Positions 38,246-47,210 of a stretch of 51,205 nt of DNA are shown piece after piece; positions within the stretch are counted from its first letter, which is position 1; each line of letters starts with the position of its first letter. A model generated the notes under the pieces. It was not told the DNA's origin and did not search any database. It worked only from the letters and a program-made list of their open reading frames with translations. This DNA is from CAZUVM01 sp964623885 (GTDB taxonomy: Bacteria; Verrucomicrobiota; Verrucomicrobiia; Limisphaerales; UBA8199), in contig CAZUVM010000096.1 of NCBI GenBank assembly GCA_964623885.1, positions 1-51,205 on the forward strand, read 5' to 3'. The translations under genes and the position numbers were made by a program.

Positions 38246-40999
38246 ATGGCTGGGCGCCGACAGTATCCATTTCATCTGATTGAACCCAAATGGCAACGCC
38301 GCTGGGAAGAGCAACAGACTTTCCGCGCCTGGAATCCCGGCGAACCCATCCCGGCAAACCACCCATTTGCGCAACGTCATGCGGGCATCCCGACAGAGCA
38401 ACTCGCCAAATTTTACATTCTCGACATGTTCCCTTATCCCTCCGGCGCCGGTCTGCATGTCGGCCATCCCGAAGGATATACTGCCACTGACATCCTCGCG
38501 CGCTACAAGCGGTCCCAGGGTCTTCACGTGCTGCACCCTATGGGATGGGACGCTTTTGGTTTGCCCGCAGAACAATACGCCATCAAAACCGGCCAGCATC
38601 CGCGCAAAACCACCGAGCAAAATGTCGCCACTTTCAAGCGCCAGATCCAATCGCTCGGCTTCAGCTACGATTGGACCCGGGAGGTTGATACGACAGACCC
38701 GGAATATTTCAAGTGGACCCAATGGATCTTTCTTAAGCTTTACAATTCCTGGTTCAACCTGGCGACCAACAAGGCCGAGCCAATTGAAAAACTTAGCTAT
38801 CCCCAGGAATTGCAGGGACAAGGATTGGATGCTCAACGCCGTGCTCATCTCGATGCCAGGCGCCTGGCGTATGTCACCGAAGCGCCGGTCTGGTGGTGCG
38901 AACAACTGGGCACGGTCCTGGCCAACGAAGAAGTGGTCGACGGTAAAAGCGAAGTGGGCGACTTCCCGGTGGTACGGAAGCCGATGCGCCAATGGATGCT
39001 TCGCATCACCGCGTATGCTGAGCGCTTGCTGCAGGATCTCGAAACCATTGACTGGAGCCACTCACTTAAGGAAATGCAGCGCAACTGGATTGGGCGCAGC
39101 GAAGGCGCGGAAGTCGATTTCGCGCTCGCCGAACTCCCGGCCGGGACAAATGAGAGTATCCGCGTGTTTACGACCCGGCCCGACACGCTTTTCGGTGCGA
39201 CGTACATGGTGTTGGCGCCGGAACACCAACTCATCAACCGAATCGCCACGGCAGCGCAGCGAACTGCGGTAGAAAGCTACAAGGCCGAAGTCGCTAAGAA
39301 ATCGGACCTCGAACGCACCGAGCTCGCCAAGGAAAAGACGGGTGTATTCACCGGCGCCTTTGCGGTGAATCCAGTGAACCAGCAAAAGATTCCCATATGG
39401 ATCGCCGACTATGTTTTGGCCACTTACGGTACCGGTGCGATTATGGCCGTGCCCGGCCACGACACGCGCGACTTTGAGTTCGCCACCAAGTTCAATTTGC
39501 CCATCGTCCAGGTTGTGCAACCGCCCGACAACCAGGACTGGCGCGGCTTTGTCGACGATGGGACGGCGCTAAACTCTGGCAATGCGGAGATCTCGCTCAA
39601 CGGGCTCTCCACTCCCGAAGCAAAGCGCAAGATTACTGCCTGGCTGGAAAACAAACGGCTCGGCAAAAAAACGATCAATTACAAACTGCGCGACTGGCTT
39701 TTCAGCCGGCAGCGTTATTGGGGCGAACCGTTCCCAATCATTTGGAAAGCGGGTCCGGACGGAAAACCGTATCACGAGGCGCTGCCCGAATGCGCGCTTC
39801 CGGTTATGCCGCCTGCGCTGGATGATTATAAACCAACCGCGGACGGCCAGCCGCCTTTGGCTCGCGCCAAGGATTGGGTGAAGCTTCCCGATGGTTCGAC
39901 CCGCGAGACTAATACCATGCCGCAATGGGCAGGCAGTTGCTGGTATTACCTGCGTTATCTCGATCCGCAGAATCAATCGGCGTTTTGCGCCGCGCGAGCC
40001 GAGAAATATTGGATGGGCACCGATTCGACTCCCGGCAACCAGCCGAATCGGAAAACCATTCCGGGTGTTGACTTGTACGTGGGTGGCACCGAGCACGCGG
40101 TGCTTCACCTGCTTTACGCGCGGTTCTGGCACAAGGTCCTGTTTGATCTCGGTTATGTTTCCACCCCGGAACCCTTTTACAAGCTGGTCAACCAGGGGCT
40201 GATCCTTGGCGAAGATGGCCAAAAAATGTCGAAGTCGCGCGGCAACGTGATTAACCCGGATGACATTTTGTCCGAATATGGCGCCGATGCCTTTCGGCTT
40301 TACGAAATGTTCATGGGTCCGCTCGAGATGGTGAAACCCTGGAGCACGAAGGGCGTCGAAGGTGTCTATCGATTCCTGGGCCGCGTCTGGCGGTTGTTCG
40401 TAGATGAGAAAAGTGAGACCGAGTTCGAACAGAACTCGACCGTCGAACCCCAACGCAGCGCCGAGTTGCTGGAGGAGGTTGAACTCCACGGCGCGATTAA
40501 GGATGTTGCGCCCACATCCGAACAGCTCAAAACGCTGCATGCGTGCATCAAGAAGGTTACCGAAGACCTGGATGGACTTCGGTTCAATACCGCTATTTCG
40601 GCACTGATGGTTTTTATCAATGAGGCGATGACCTGGGACACACGGCCGGCCTCGTTACTGAGCGAGTTTCTGATCCTCCTCCAACCATTTGCTCCGCATT
40701 TAGCAGAAGAACTTTGGCAAAAACTTCAGGCCAGAATCGGGAAAGTTTCCGCGACCCTGGCTTATGCCCCGTGGCCGGGCTTTGATGCTGCCTTGCTCGT
40801 TGAAGCTACGATCGAAATTCCAGTGCAGGTTAACGGCAAGCTCAGAGACGTCATCCGAGTACCAGCCGGCGCCGGTCAGGCGGAACTCGAAGCCGCTGCC
40901 CTGAAAGCAGAGAAAGTCCAGCCATTCACCGCGGGCAAGAGCGTGAAGAAGGTCATCGTTGTGCCGAAAAAGATGGTGAATATCGTTGTTGGCGCGTAG
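38246..40999 (+). CDS. leuS: Leucyl-tRNA synthetase
   Basis: A 917-residue class I synthetase from ATG 38246 (MAGRRQYPFHLIEPKWQRRWEE); an in-frame start 36 nt earlier is less typical. HIGH-equivalent motif: FPYPSGAGLHVGHPEGYTATD. Editing domain: FTTRPDTLFGATYMVLAPEH and ATYGTGAIMAVPGHDTRDFEFA. KMSKS motif: GQKMSKSRGNVINPDD. Anticodon-binding and C-terminal domains complete it. Charges tRNA-Leu with leucine. A single intact copy. Confidence 0.97.
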   Translation: MAGRRQYPFHLIEPKWQRRWEEQQTFRAWNPGEPIPANHPFAQRHAGIPTEQLAKFYILDMFPYPSGAGLHVGHPEGYTATDILARYKRSQGLHVLHPMGWDAFGLPAEQYAIKTGQHPRKTTEQNVATFKRQIQSLGFSYDWTREVDTTDPEYFKWTQWIFLKLYNSWFNLATNKAEPIEKLSYPQELQGQGLDAQRRAHLDARRLAYVTEAPVWWCEQLGTVLANEEVVDGKSEVGDFPVVRKPMRQWMLRITAYAERLLQDLETIDWSHSLKEMQRNWIGRSEGAEVDFALAELPAGTNESIRVFTTRPDTLFGATYMVLAPEHQLINRIATAAQRTAVESYKAEVAKKSDLERTELAKEKTGVFTGAFAVNPVNQQKIPIWIADYVLATYGTGAIMAVPGHDTRDFEFATKFNLPIVQVVQPPDNQDWRGFVDDGTALNSGNAEISLNGLSTPEAKRKITAWLENKRLGKKTINYKLRDWLFSRQRYWGEPFPIIWKAGPDGKPYHEALPECALPVMPPALDDYKPTADGQPPLARAKDWVKLPDGSTRETNTMPQWAGSCWYYLRYLDPQNQSAFCAARAEKYWMGTDSTPGNQPNRKTIPGVDLYVGGTEHAVLHLLYARFWHKVLFDLGYVSTPEPFYKLVNQGLILGEDGQKMSKSRGNVINPDDILSEYGADAFRLYEMFMGPLEMVKPWSTKGVEGVYRFLGRVWRLFVDEKSETEFEQNSTVEPQRSAELLEEVELHGAIKDVAPTSEQLKTLHACIKKVTEDLDGLRFNTAISALMVFINEAMTWDTRPASLLSEFLILLQPFAPHLAEELWQKLQARIGKVSATLAYAPWPGFDAALLVEATIEIPVQVNGKLRDVIRVPAGAGQAELEAAALKAEKVQPFTAGKSVKKVIVVPKKMVNIVVGA

Positions 41000-41046
41000 G
41001 TCGCCGTTTTCCCAAATGTTATCACGAAGACGGCGCCGCTTGCCGT

Positions 41047-41173
41047 GTAGCGCAGGCCTCCGAGCCTGCTGTATCGCCGACCTCCGAGTCGGCGAGGATG
41101 GGTCACCGCGTCAGGTGCAAGCGTTCGCAGGCTGGGAAGCCTGCGATACGGCAGGCTCGGAGGCCTGCGCTAC
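41047..41173. repeat. Modular palindromic repeat, GTAGCGCAG family (copy 2)
   Basis: Ends (41047-41069 and 41151-41173) are exact reverse complements, 23 bp each, beginning GTAGCGCAGGCCTCCGAGCC. Inside are GTATCGCC, the palindrome CCGACCTCCGAGTCGG and CGCAGGCTGGGAAGCCTGCG. Lies in the leuS downstream gap and could fold into a long hairpin. Confidence 0.8.
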
Positions 41174-41264
41174 GATCACGTGCCTGTTCCTCGCTGGATT
41201 AAAGGTTATCGGATTGCAGGTTACCGTTGTCGACCGGCCTCGGCCGTGGTACTCTCATTGGCCT

Positions 41265-41396
41265 GTGAACCGCTTGACCAAGCAGGAGCAGATGGTTCTC
41301 TGCGTTCTCCTGGGATTGCTGCTAACGGGTTGGGTCGTGAAGACGTATCGCGCGGCCCATCCGCCGGCCCAAGCGGTGGAACCGGCAAAACCATAA
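41265..41396 (+). CDS. 43-residue membrane microprotein
   Basis: GTG start at 41265. The product is one membrane helix (MVLCVLLGLLLTGWVVKTYR) with a polar N-terminus (MNRLTKQEQ) and a Pro/Ala-rich tail (AAHPPAQAVEPAKP). Its stop overlaps the next gene's start (TAATG). This RLT..EQ..L...LLLTGW.VK..R..HPP pattern is one I recall from small proteins of Verrucomicrobiota; the function is unknown. Overlap and pattern support it as real although it is short. Confidence 0.65.
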   Translation: MNRLTKQEQMVLCVLLGLLLTGWVVKTYRAAHPPAQAVEPAKP

Positions 41397-41827
41397 TGCA
41401 AGAAGTAAACTTTGACCAAGCCCTCGCGCTGATTCTGCACAATGATCCGCGATATCATCGCGAAGCCTACCTGTTTGTCCGTGAAGCCCTCGACCATACC
41501 CAAAAAACGGTCGTTAAGGAAAAGCGCGGCAGCGTTCGCCATGTCAGTGGCCAGGAACTGCTGGTCGGCATCCGCGACTTGGCATTGGCTCAGTTCGGGC
41601 CGATGGCGGCCACCGTGCTCGCCGAATGGGGCGTCCACAAATGCGAAGATTTCGGCGAGATCGTTTTTAACATGGTCGAGATAGGGCTCCTGGCTAAGAC
41701 TGACAAAGACAGCCGCGCCGATTTCGCCGGCGGCTACGATTTTCAGGATGCCTTCCGCAAACCATTCCTGCCGCGCAGCAAACGCAAGTCCGCCCGCTCT
41801 GAGCCGGCAAGTTCTTCGGGCAATTAA
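41396..41827 (+). CDS. Minf_1886-type conserved hypothetical (Planctomycetes/Verrucomicrobia family)
   Basis: A 143-residue protein. Pattern: DQALALILHNDPRYHREAYLFVREALDHT, VSGQELLVGIRDLALAQFGPMAATVLAEWGVHKCEDFGEIVFNMVEIGLLAKT (described in pieces), then YDFQDAFRKPF. It matches my memory of a family confined mainly to Planctomycetota and Verrucomicrobiota, and is a strong taxonomic marker. Cytoplasmic, helical, function unknown. ATG 41396 shares TAATG with the microprotein upstream. Confidence 0.85.
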   Translation: MQEVNFDQALALILHNDPRYHREAYLFVREALDHTQKTVVKEKRGSVRHVSGQELLVGIRDLALAQFGPMAATVLAEWGVHKCEDFGEIVFNMVEIGLLAKTDKDSRADFAGGYDFQDAFRKPFLPRSKRKSARSEPASSSGN

Positions 41828-41905
41828 CCCAGAATGATTGCTTTCCGAAGCCGCCGAGAACGTTGCGTCCTAAAAAGCCGGTGAAGTTTGAGCTCGTTAG
41901 TATTA

Positions 41906-44473
41906 ATGAATCAAAATGGTTCGGAAAATAGCGCGGAAATCCCGTCTCTGCCCGCCGGTGTGCAGCTTTCCACGCTTGAAAACGGCCTGACCATCATCGT
42001 GCGCGAGGACCACGGCGCGCCAGTGGTCTCGGCGCAGGCGTGGTGCATGGCCGGCAGCATCCACGAAGGCAAGTGGCTTGGCGCCGGCCTGTCCCACGTG
42101 TTGGAACACATGCTGTTCAAAGGCACCACCACGCGTCCGGGCAGCCGCATCGACCAGGAAGTGCAGGAAGCCGGCGGCTACATGAACGCGTATACTTCCT
42201 TTGACCGCACGGTCTACCACATCGACGTGCCAAATACCGGGGCTCGCGTCGCCATCGATATCCTGTGCGATATCATGCAACACGCCACCTTGCCGGCGGA
42301 TGAAATGGAGAAGGAAAAGCAGGTCATCGTGCGCGAGATGGACATGAACATCGATGATCCCAACCGTCGGGCGAGCCGCCGTTTATTCGAGACGGCCTAC
42401 ACGAAAAGCCCTTATCGCTTCACGGTTATTGGTTACCCGGACATTTTTCAGGAACTAAAAGCAGCGGACATTCTGGGGTACTACCAGGAGAAATACGCCC
42501 CCAATAACGTTTTTTACGTAGTTGTCGGCGACGTGAAGAAAGAAGAAGTGGTGAAGCAAATTCGCGAATGCTACGTGAAGTCACGCGCTCGCGCGCTGCC
42601 GCCAATGGTGCTTCCACCCGAACCCGTTCAAACGGCAGCCCGCGAAATAATCGAAGAAGCGCCCATCGAACTCGCCCATTTCCACCTCGCCTGGCACATC
42701 CCGGAATTGCGACATCCGGATGTCCCGGTGCTGGATGTATTGGCCGTGCTGCTCGGGCATGGCCGCAGCTCACGTCTGTACCAACAGGTGCGCGAAGCTC
42801 AGGGCCTCGTCCACTCAGTCGATGCCTGGACGTATAGCCCCGGCGCACCCGGGTTGTTTGGCATCAGCGCACTTGCCGACGCGGATAAATTCCAGTTCGC
42901 GCGCGAGGCATTGCTCGCCGAGATCGAGAAGATGAAAACGGCCCCGGTTGCGGCGGAAGAGTTGACCAAGGCCGTGAAGCAATTCATCGCCGCGACGCTG
43001 TCTTCGCGCAAAACGATGCAGGGCCAGGCGCAGGATCTCGGCGGAAGCTGGCTGGCTGCCAATGATCTCAATTTCTCTGAACGTTACCTTGCCGCCGTCA
43101 AACGGGTCACGCCCGCCGATTTGCAGCGTGTCGCGCGGCAATATCTGATCAATGAGAACCGGACGCTGTATGGATTGCTGCCGGCCGGGACGGCCCCCAA
43201 ATCCGCCAGCGTCACGGAAATCTCGCGCGAGCATCCCATCCAAAAGTTCGAACTGGCGAACGGTCTGCGCCTGGTGGTCAAAGCGGATCACCGGCTTCCT
43301 TTTGTCGAGTTTCGCACCGTGTTTAAAGGCGGCGTCCTGGTTGAAACTGCCGAGAATAATGGGTTGACTCAACTCACGGGCAAGTTGTTGCTCAAGGGAA
43401 CACAGCAACGCTCGGCCGAGCAAATCGCTACTGAAATCGAATCAGTCGGCGGCAGCATTGACAGCTACGGCGGAAACAACAGTTTCGGCGTCAATGCCGA
43501 AGTCATGAGCAGCGATTTCAGCAAAGGGTTGGATTTGCTGACTGATGTCTTGCTCCATCCGACTTTTCCCGAGGCTCAGCTCGAACGCGAGCGCGAAGTG
43601 CAACTCGCCGGAATCCGCGCGCAAAAAGACCACCTTCTGCAGAGCGCGTTCAAAGCCATGCGCCGCGAACTCTTCGGCGAGCGCGGGTACGGCCTGGACG
43701 CCCTGGGTTCCGAAACGAGCGTGCCCCGGCTTCAAGTGGCGGCGCTCAAACAATTCCATGCTCGCCACGCGGCGCCCAATAATTGCGTGCTCGCGATCTT
43801 TGGTGATGTCCAGACGGATAAGATCCGCGAGACCGTGGAAAGCGCTCTCGGTCGTTGGACCCCAGTGCCGGGCGCCGGAACTTCAACTTCGGACTCTGCT
43901 CCGGTATCTCTTGATTCTATCCATCGCATTACGGAAACCCGCGATAAGAAACAAGCAGTGCTGGCGGTTGGCTACCGGGGCGCGACTTTGCACAGCCCCG
44001 ATCGCTATCCGCTGGAACTGCTGCAGGAGTCCTGCAGCGACCTTGGCTCCCGGCTTTTCCTGCGCATTCGCGAGGAACTCGGCCTGGCTTATTATGTCGG
44101 CGCCCAGAACTTTCTGGGGCTCGCTCCTGGTTACTTCGCATTTTATGTCGGCACCATGCCCGAGCAGGCAGAGCGTGTGGAAAGCGAACTGCTCAACGAA
44201 GCCGCCCTGCTCCGTGCCGGAGGATTGACCGAGGCGGAGTTGAGCCGCTCGAAGGCGAAGATCATCGGCCAAAAGAAGATCGCCCGCCAGGATCTTGGCG
44301 GCCTCGCCATGACTACCGCACTCGATGAGCTTTACGGTCTGGGTTATGGGCACAGCGAGACCGAGGACGCTCTTTACCAGGCCGTCACGCTCGAACAGGT
44401 CAAGCAGGTCGCGCAGAAATATCTATCTCCCTCCGCCCTGGTCATCGCAACGGTTAAGCCCGGCACGAGCTGA
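41906..44473 (+). CDS. M16-family zinc protease (two-domain)
   Basis: An 855-residue protein from ATG 41906. The first M16 domain has the inverted zinc motif HVLEH at residues 64-68 (LSHVLEHMLFKGT) and a distal Glu in the EMEKEKQVIVREMDMN region. The second M16 half (from about residue 440, FELANGLRLVVKADHRLP) lacks the His-x-x-Glu-His, as usual for the structural half. Degrades peptides in a clamshell chamber; homologues are often periplasmic, but no clear signal peptide is seen here. Convergent with the aldo/keto reductase, 7 bp between stops. Confidence 0.92.
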   Translation: MNQNGSENSAEIPSLPAGVQLSTLENGLTIIVREDHGAPVVSAQAWCMAGSIHEGKWLGAGLSHVLEHMLFKGTTTRPGSRIDQEVQEAGGYMNAYTSFDRTVYHIDVPNTGARVAIDILCDIMQHATLPADEMEKEKQVIVREMDMNIDDPNRRASRRLFETAYTKSPYRFTVIGYPDIFQELKAADILGYYQEKYAPNNVFYVVVGDVKKEEVVKQIRECYVKSRARALPPMVLPPEPVQTAAREIIEEAPIELAHFHLAWHIPELRHPDVPVLDVLAVLLGHGRSSRLYQQVREAQGLVHSVDAWTYSPGAPGLFGISALADADKFQFAREALLAEIEKMKTAPVAAEELTKAVKQFIAATLSSRKTMQGQAQDLGGSWLAANDLNFSERYLAAVKRVTPADLQRVARQYLINENRTLYGLLPAGTAPKSASVTEISREHPIQKFELANGLRLVVKADHRLPFVEFRTVFKGGVLVETAENNGLTQLTGKLLLKGTQQRSAEQIATEIESVGGSIDSYGGNNSFGVNAEVMSSDFSKGLDLLTDVLLHPTFPEAQLEREREVQLAGIRAQKDHLLQSAFKAMRRELFGERGYGLDALGSETSVPRLQVAALKQFHARHAAPNNCVLAIFGDVQTDKIRETVESALGRWTPVPGAGTSTSDSAPVSLDSIHRITETRDKKQAVLAVGYRGATLHSPDRYPLELLQESCSDLGSRLFLRIREELGLAYYVGAQNFLGLAPGYFAFYVGTMPEQAERVESELLNEAALLRAGGLTEAELSRSKAKIIGQKKIARQDLGGLAMTTALDELYGLGYGHSETEDALYQAVTLEQVKQVAQKYLSPSALVIATVKPGTS

Positions 44474-44480
44474 GCGCAAG

Positions 44481-45515
44481 TCACGCCGTCGGGAATGGAT
44501 TGCGCTCAGGAAACCCTTTCTGATGAAAATACGGATAAATCAGCGGGGTAGCGCTGACGGCGTCCAGTCGCTTCATTTGTTCCGCAGTCAGATTCCAGCC
44601 AACCGCGCCCAGGTTATCTCGCAGTTGCTTTTCGTTGCGCGCCCCGATGATCAGCGTTGAGACTGTCGGCCGTTGCAACAGCCAGTTGAGCGCGATTTGC
44701 GGAACCGTCTTGCCAGTCTCTTTCGCGATTTCGTCCACAACATCCACCACGTTGTAAAGGTATTCGTCCGGCACTTTGGGGCCGATGTCCTGATTCAGTT
44801 TGGACTGCAGGCGCGAAACCTTGGGCCGTGGCTGGCTGCGTCGGATTTTTCCCGTGAGCCGTGCCCAGCCGAGCGGGCTCCAAACCACGGCGCCCACTTT
44901 CTGGTCGAGCGCTAGCGGCATCAGTTCCCATTCATAATCGCGCCCGATGAGCGAATAATACGCCTGGTGCGCGACGTAACGCGGATAGCCATATCTATCG
45001 GCCACGCCGAGCGACTTCATCAAATGCCAGCCGGAAAAGTTGGAGCACCCAACATAGCGGATTTTCCCGGCGCGCACCAGCGTGTCGAGCGTGCTTAGGG
45101 TTTCTTCCAACGGCGTCATGGCGTCGAAGGCATGCAATTGAAACAAATCGATGTAATCGGTGCCCAGCCGCTTCAAAGCTGCTTCTACCGCGCGAACCAG
45201 ATGGAAGCGCGACGAGCCCACGTCGTTTGGCCTATCTCCCACGCGAAACGTCGCCTTGGTGGAAATGAGAACCTGGTCACGCCGGCCAGCGATGGCTTTC
45301 CCGAGAATTTCTTCGGCCATGCCGTCGGAATAGCCGTCCGCGCTGTCGAACATGCTCACTCCGGCATCGAGGCATATGCGCACGAGCCGTTTGGCTTCGG
45401 CCACGCCGCTGTTGCCCCAGGCGGAGAACAGTTCGCCCTTGCCGCCGAACGTCCCAGTCCCAAACGTCAACACGGGCACTCTCAATCCCGAACCTCCCAG
45501 AAATCGATATTCCAT
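44481..45515 (-). CDS. Aldo/keto reductase
   Basis: A 344-residue protein from ATG 45515 (MEYRFLGGSGLRVPVLTFGT). AKR features: Asp in FDSADGYSDGMAEEILG with catalytic Tyr, Lys in VLISTKATF, His in LFQLHAFD, the GCSNFSGWHLMK strand, SLIGRDYE, WSPLGWARLTGK and IIGARNEKQLRDN (NADPH-binding). NADPH-dependent reduction of carbonyls; closest to the voltage-gated-channel-beta/YajO-like group. Substrate unknown. Confidence 0.9.
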   Translation of the reverse strand: MEYRFLGGSGLRVPVLTFGTGTFGGKGELFSAWGNSGVAEAKRLVRICLDAGVSMFDSADGYSDGMAEEILGKAIAGRRDQVLISTKATFRVGDRPNDVGSSRFHLVRAVEAALKRLGTDYIDLFQLHAFDAMTPLEETLSTLDTLVRAGKIRYVGCSNFSGWHLMKSLGVADRYGYPRYVAHQAYYSLIGRDYEWELMPLALDQKVGAVVWSPLGWARLTGKIRRSQPRPKVSRLQSKLNQDIGPKVPDEYLYNVVDVVDEIAKETGKTVPQIALNWLLQRPTVSTLIIGARNEKQLRDNLGAVGWNLTAEQMKRLDAVSATPLIYPYFHQKGFPERNPFPTA

Positions 45516-45832
45516 AAGTTGGATTAGATTAGGTTCGAGGCCAAGCTTGTCAAATGGCTCCATGACTGAGTTTTGGACGGTTCATAGTCCGAAAACATCG
45601 CGGCCTGACGTCCTCCCCAGCAATGTGCGATGATTCGCGTTCCTTCGCGATTAATGTGAGGTGCTGTCCACATCTCAGTAAACAAAAGGCAGCAGGGCGT
45701 TGTTAACCGCGAATGCGGGCTCCGTCAGTGACGCTAGGAGGGCGTCCCTATTATCAGGGTGGCCGTAATTTTGGTGGACAAAGGCCCGCCGCTCGGATAG
45801 ACATTAGTCCCACTCGGAAAACAGATGTTCAC
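45516..45832. other. Intergenic stretch, no gene seen
   Basis: Between divergent aldo/keto reductase and FHA genes. Contains AGGAGGGCGTCCCT (about 45736), a short inverted segment of the GGCGTCC repeat type. No stable ORF or convincing promoter was picked out. Confidence 0.4.
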
Positions 45833-47206
45833 ATGGCGCGGCTGGTTGTAAATCCAGGTTCGCCTTCTGCTTGGGAAGCCCCACTCAAGCCGGGCGCCAA
45901 TTATATCGGGCGTGGCTTCGCCAATGATATAAAGATTCCCGACCCCTCCGTCTCCGGTTCGCATTGCGAGATCCTGGTGGATAATTTGTCGGTGATCATC
46001 AAGGACCTAGGTTCCACCAACGGCACGTTTGTCAATCGCTCGCAGGTCCGCGAGACGGCTTTGCAGCCCGGGCAAACCATCCATCTCGGCAGTGTGGAGA
46101 TGCTTTTCATCTCGGATGCAGCGGCCGGCGCGAACCTGCCTCCTCCTCCACCGCCAACCGCGGCCCGGATAGTTCCGATCCCGGTTGCGACGGCAGCCGC
46201 ACCGCCAGGCCCGGCGCGTCCGGCTCCAGCGGCCGCCGCGGCGACTGTGTCGCTGGCCGCACCGCCGCCCCCGATCCCGCCCCCCATTGCGGCGCCGAAA
46301 GGTTCCGGCAATTGCAAACATCATCCCCGCACGCTCGGCCGTTTCTTCTGCAACCAATGCCGCCAGTATTACTGCGAGTTGTGCGTGAACTCGCATAATG
46401 TGGGCGGTGCCTCACACAAGTTTTGCCGCGCTTGCGGCTTCGAGTGCACGCCGGTCCAGGCGCCGGTCGTCCAATCGCAAACTCCGAAGGCGGGATTCTT
46501 CAGCCTGGCATTTGGCGCGTTCCAATATCCTTTAAAGGGAGATGGGATCATTCTTTTAATAGCCGGAACTTTTTTCTTCTCGATTATTGACGCCGCAAAA
46601 TTCTTCGCGCGCTACGCCGGCCTGTTCGGGCTGGTGGCGATCATGATCCTGTTCATCCTGGGGACCGGCTATCTAACGTGTTATTTGCGCCGTATCGTCA
46701 CTAATTCAGCCATGGGCGAAACGAAAATGCCGGATTGGCCCGACGTCTCGGATTTGAGTTCGGACATTCTCGCTCCGTTCTTTCAACTCGTGGGCACGAC
46801 TTTCGTTTGCTTTTTACCGACGATTGTGGTGTCGATCTTCGTCGCCAAAGGGCACGAGGAGTTTGCCTGGGTGATCATTGCAACCGTGGTCCTCGGCTGT
46901 ATCTATTACCCCATGGCGTTTTTGGCGGTGGCCATGCTGGATACTGTATTCGCTGTGAATCCGCTGGTCGTGGTGCCGACAATGTTCAGAGTGCCGCGGG
47001 AGTATTTGATGACTCTGTTCCTGTTTGGGGCTGCATTTGTAACGACTTCGCTAGGGAATAAATACCTCCCGGAAGTTATCCCGCTCCGATTCGTCTCCGC
47101 CATAATCTCCAGCTTTGTCGGTCTATATCTGCTCACCGTTGAGATGCGCGTTCTGGGGCTGCTTTATTTCACCAACAAGCACCGTTTCGGCTGGCTGAAT
47201 CGTTAG
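45833..47206 (+). CDS. FHA-domain / B-box-like zinc finger membrane protein (paralogue 1)
   Basis: A 457-residue protein from ATG 45833. Residues 1-95: FHA domain (YIGRGFANDIKIPD, VSGSHCEIL, DLGSTNGTFVN), which reads phosphothreonine. Residues 100-155: Pro/Ala-rich linker. Residues 155-205: cysteine-rich finger (CKHHPRTLGRFFCNQCRQYYCELCV, then HKFCRACG), similar to B-box zinc ribbons. Residues 220-455: about six membrane segments (GIILLIAGTFFFSI, LFGLVAIMILFILG), a DUF4013/Yip1-like domain. FHA start links it to Ser/Thr kinase signalling, but no kinase is nearby. A tandem paralogue follows. Confidence 0.85.
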   Translation: MARLVVNPGSPSAWEAPLKPGANYIGRGFANDIKIPDPSVSGSHCEILVDNLSVIIKDLGSTNGTFVNRSQVRETALQPGQTIHLGSVEMLFISDAAAGANLPPPPPPTAARIVPIPVATAAAPPGPARPAPAAAAATVSLAAPPPPIPPPIAAPKGSGNCKHHPRTLGRFFCNQCRQYYCELCVNSHNVGGASHKFCRACGFECTPVQAPVVQSQTPKAGFFSLAFGAFQYPLKGDGIILLIAGTFFFSIIDAAKFFARYAGLFGLVAIMILFILGTGYLTCYLRRIVTNSAMGETKMPDWPDVSDLSSDILAPFFQLVGTTFVCFLPTIVVSIFVAKGHEEFAWVIIATVVLGCIYYPMAFLAVAMLDTVFAVNPLVVVPTMFRVPREYLMTLFLFGAAFVTTSLGNKYLPEVIPLRFVSAIISSFVGLYLLTVEMRVLGLLYFTNKHRFGWLNR

Positions 47207-47210
47207 GAGT

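Noticed and set aside
39569..40540. Long minus-strand frame inside leuS
   Set aside because: Antisense shadow of a certain leuS gene.
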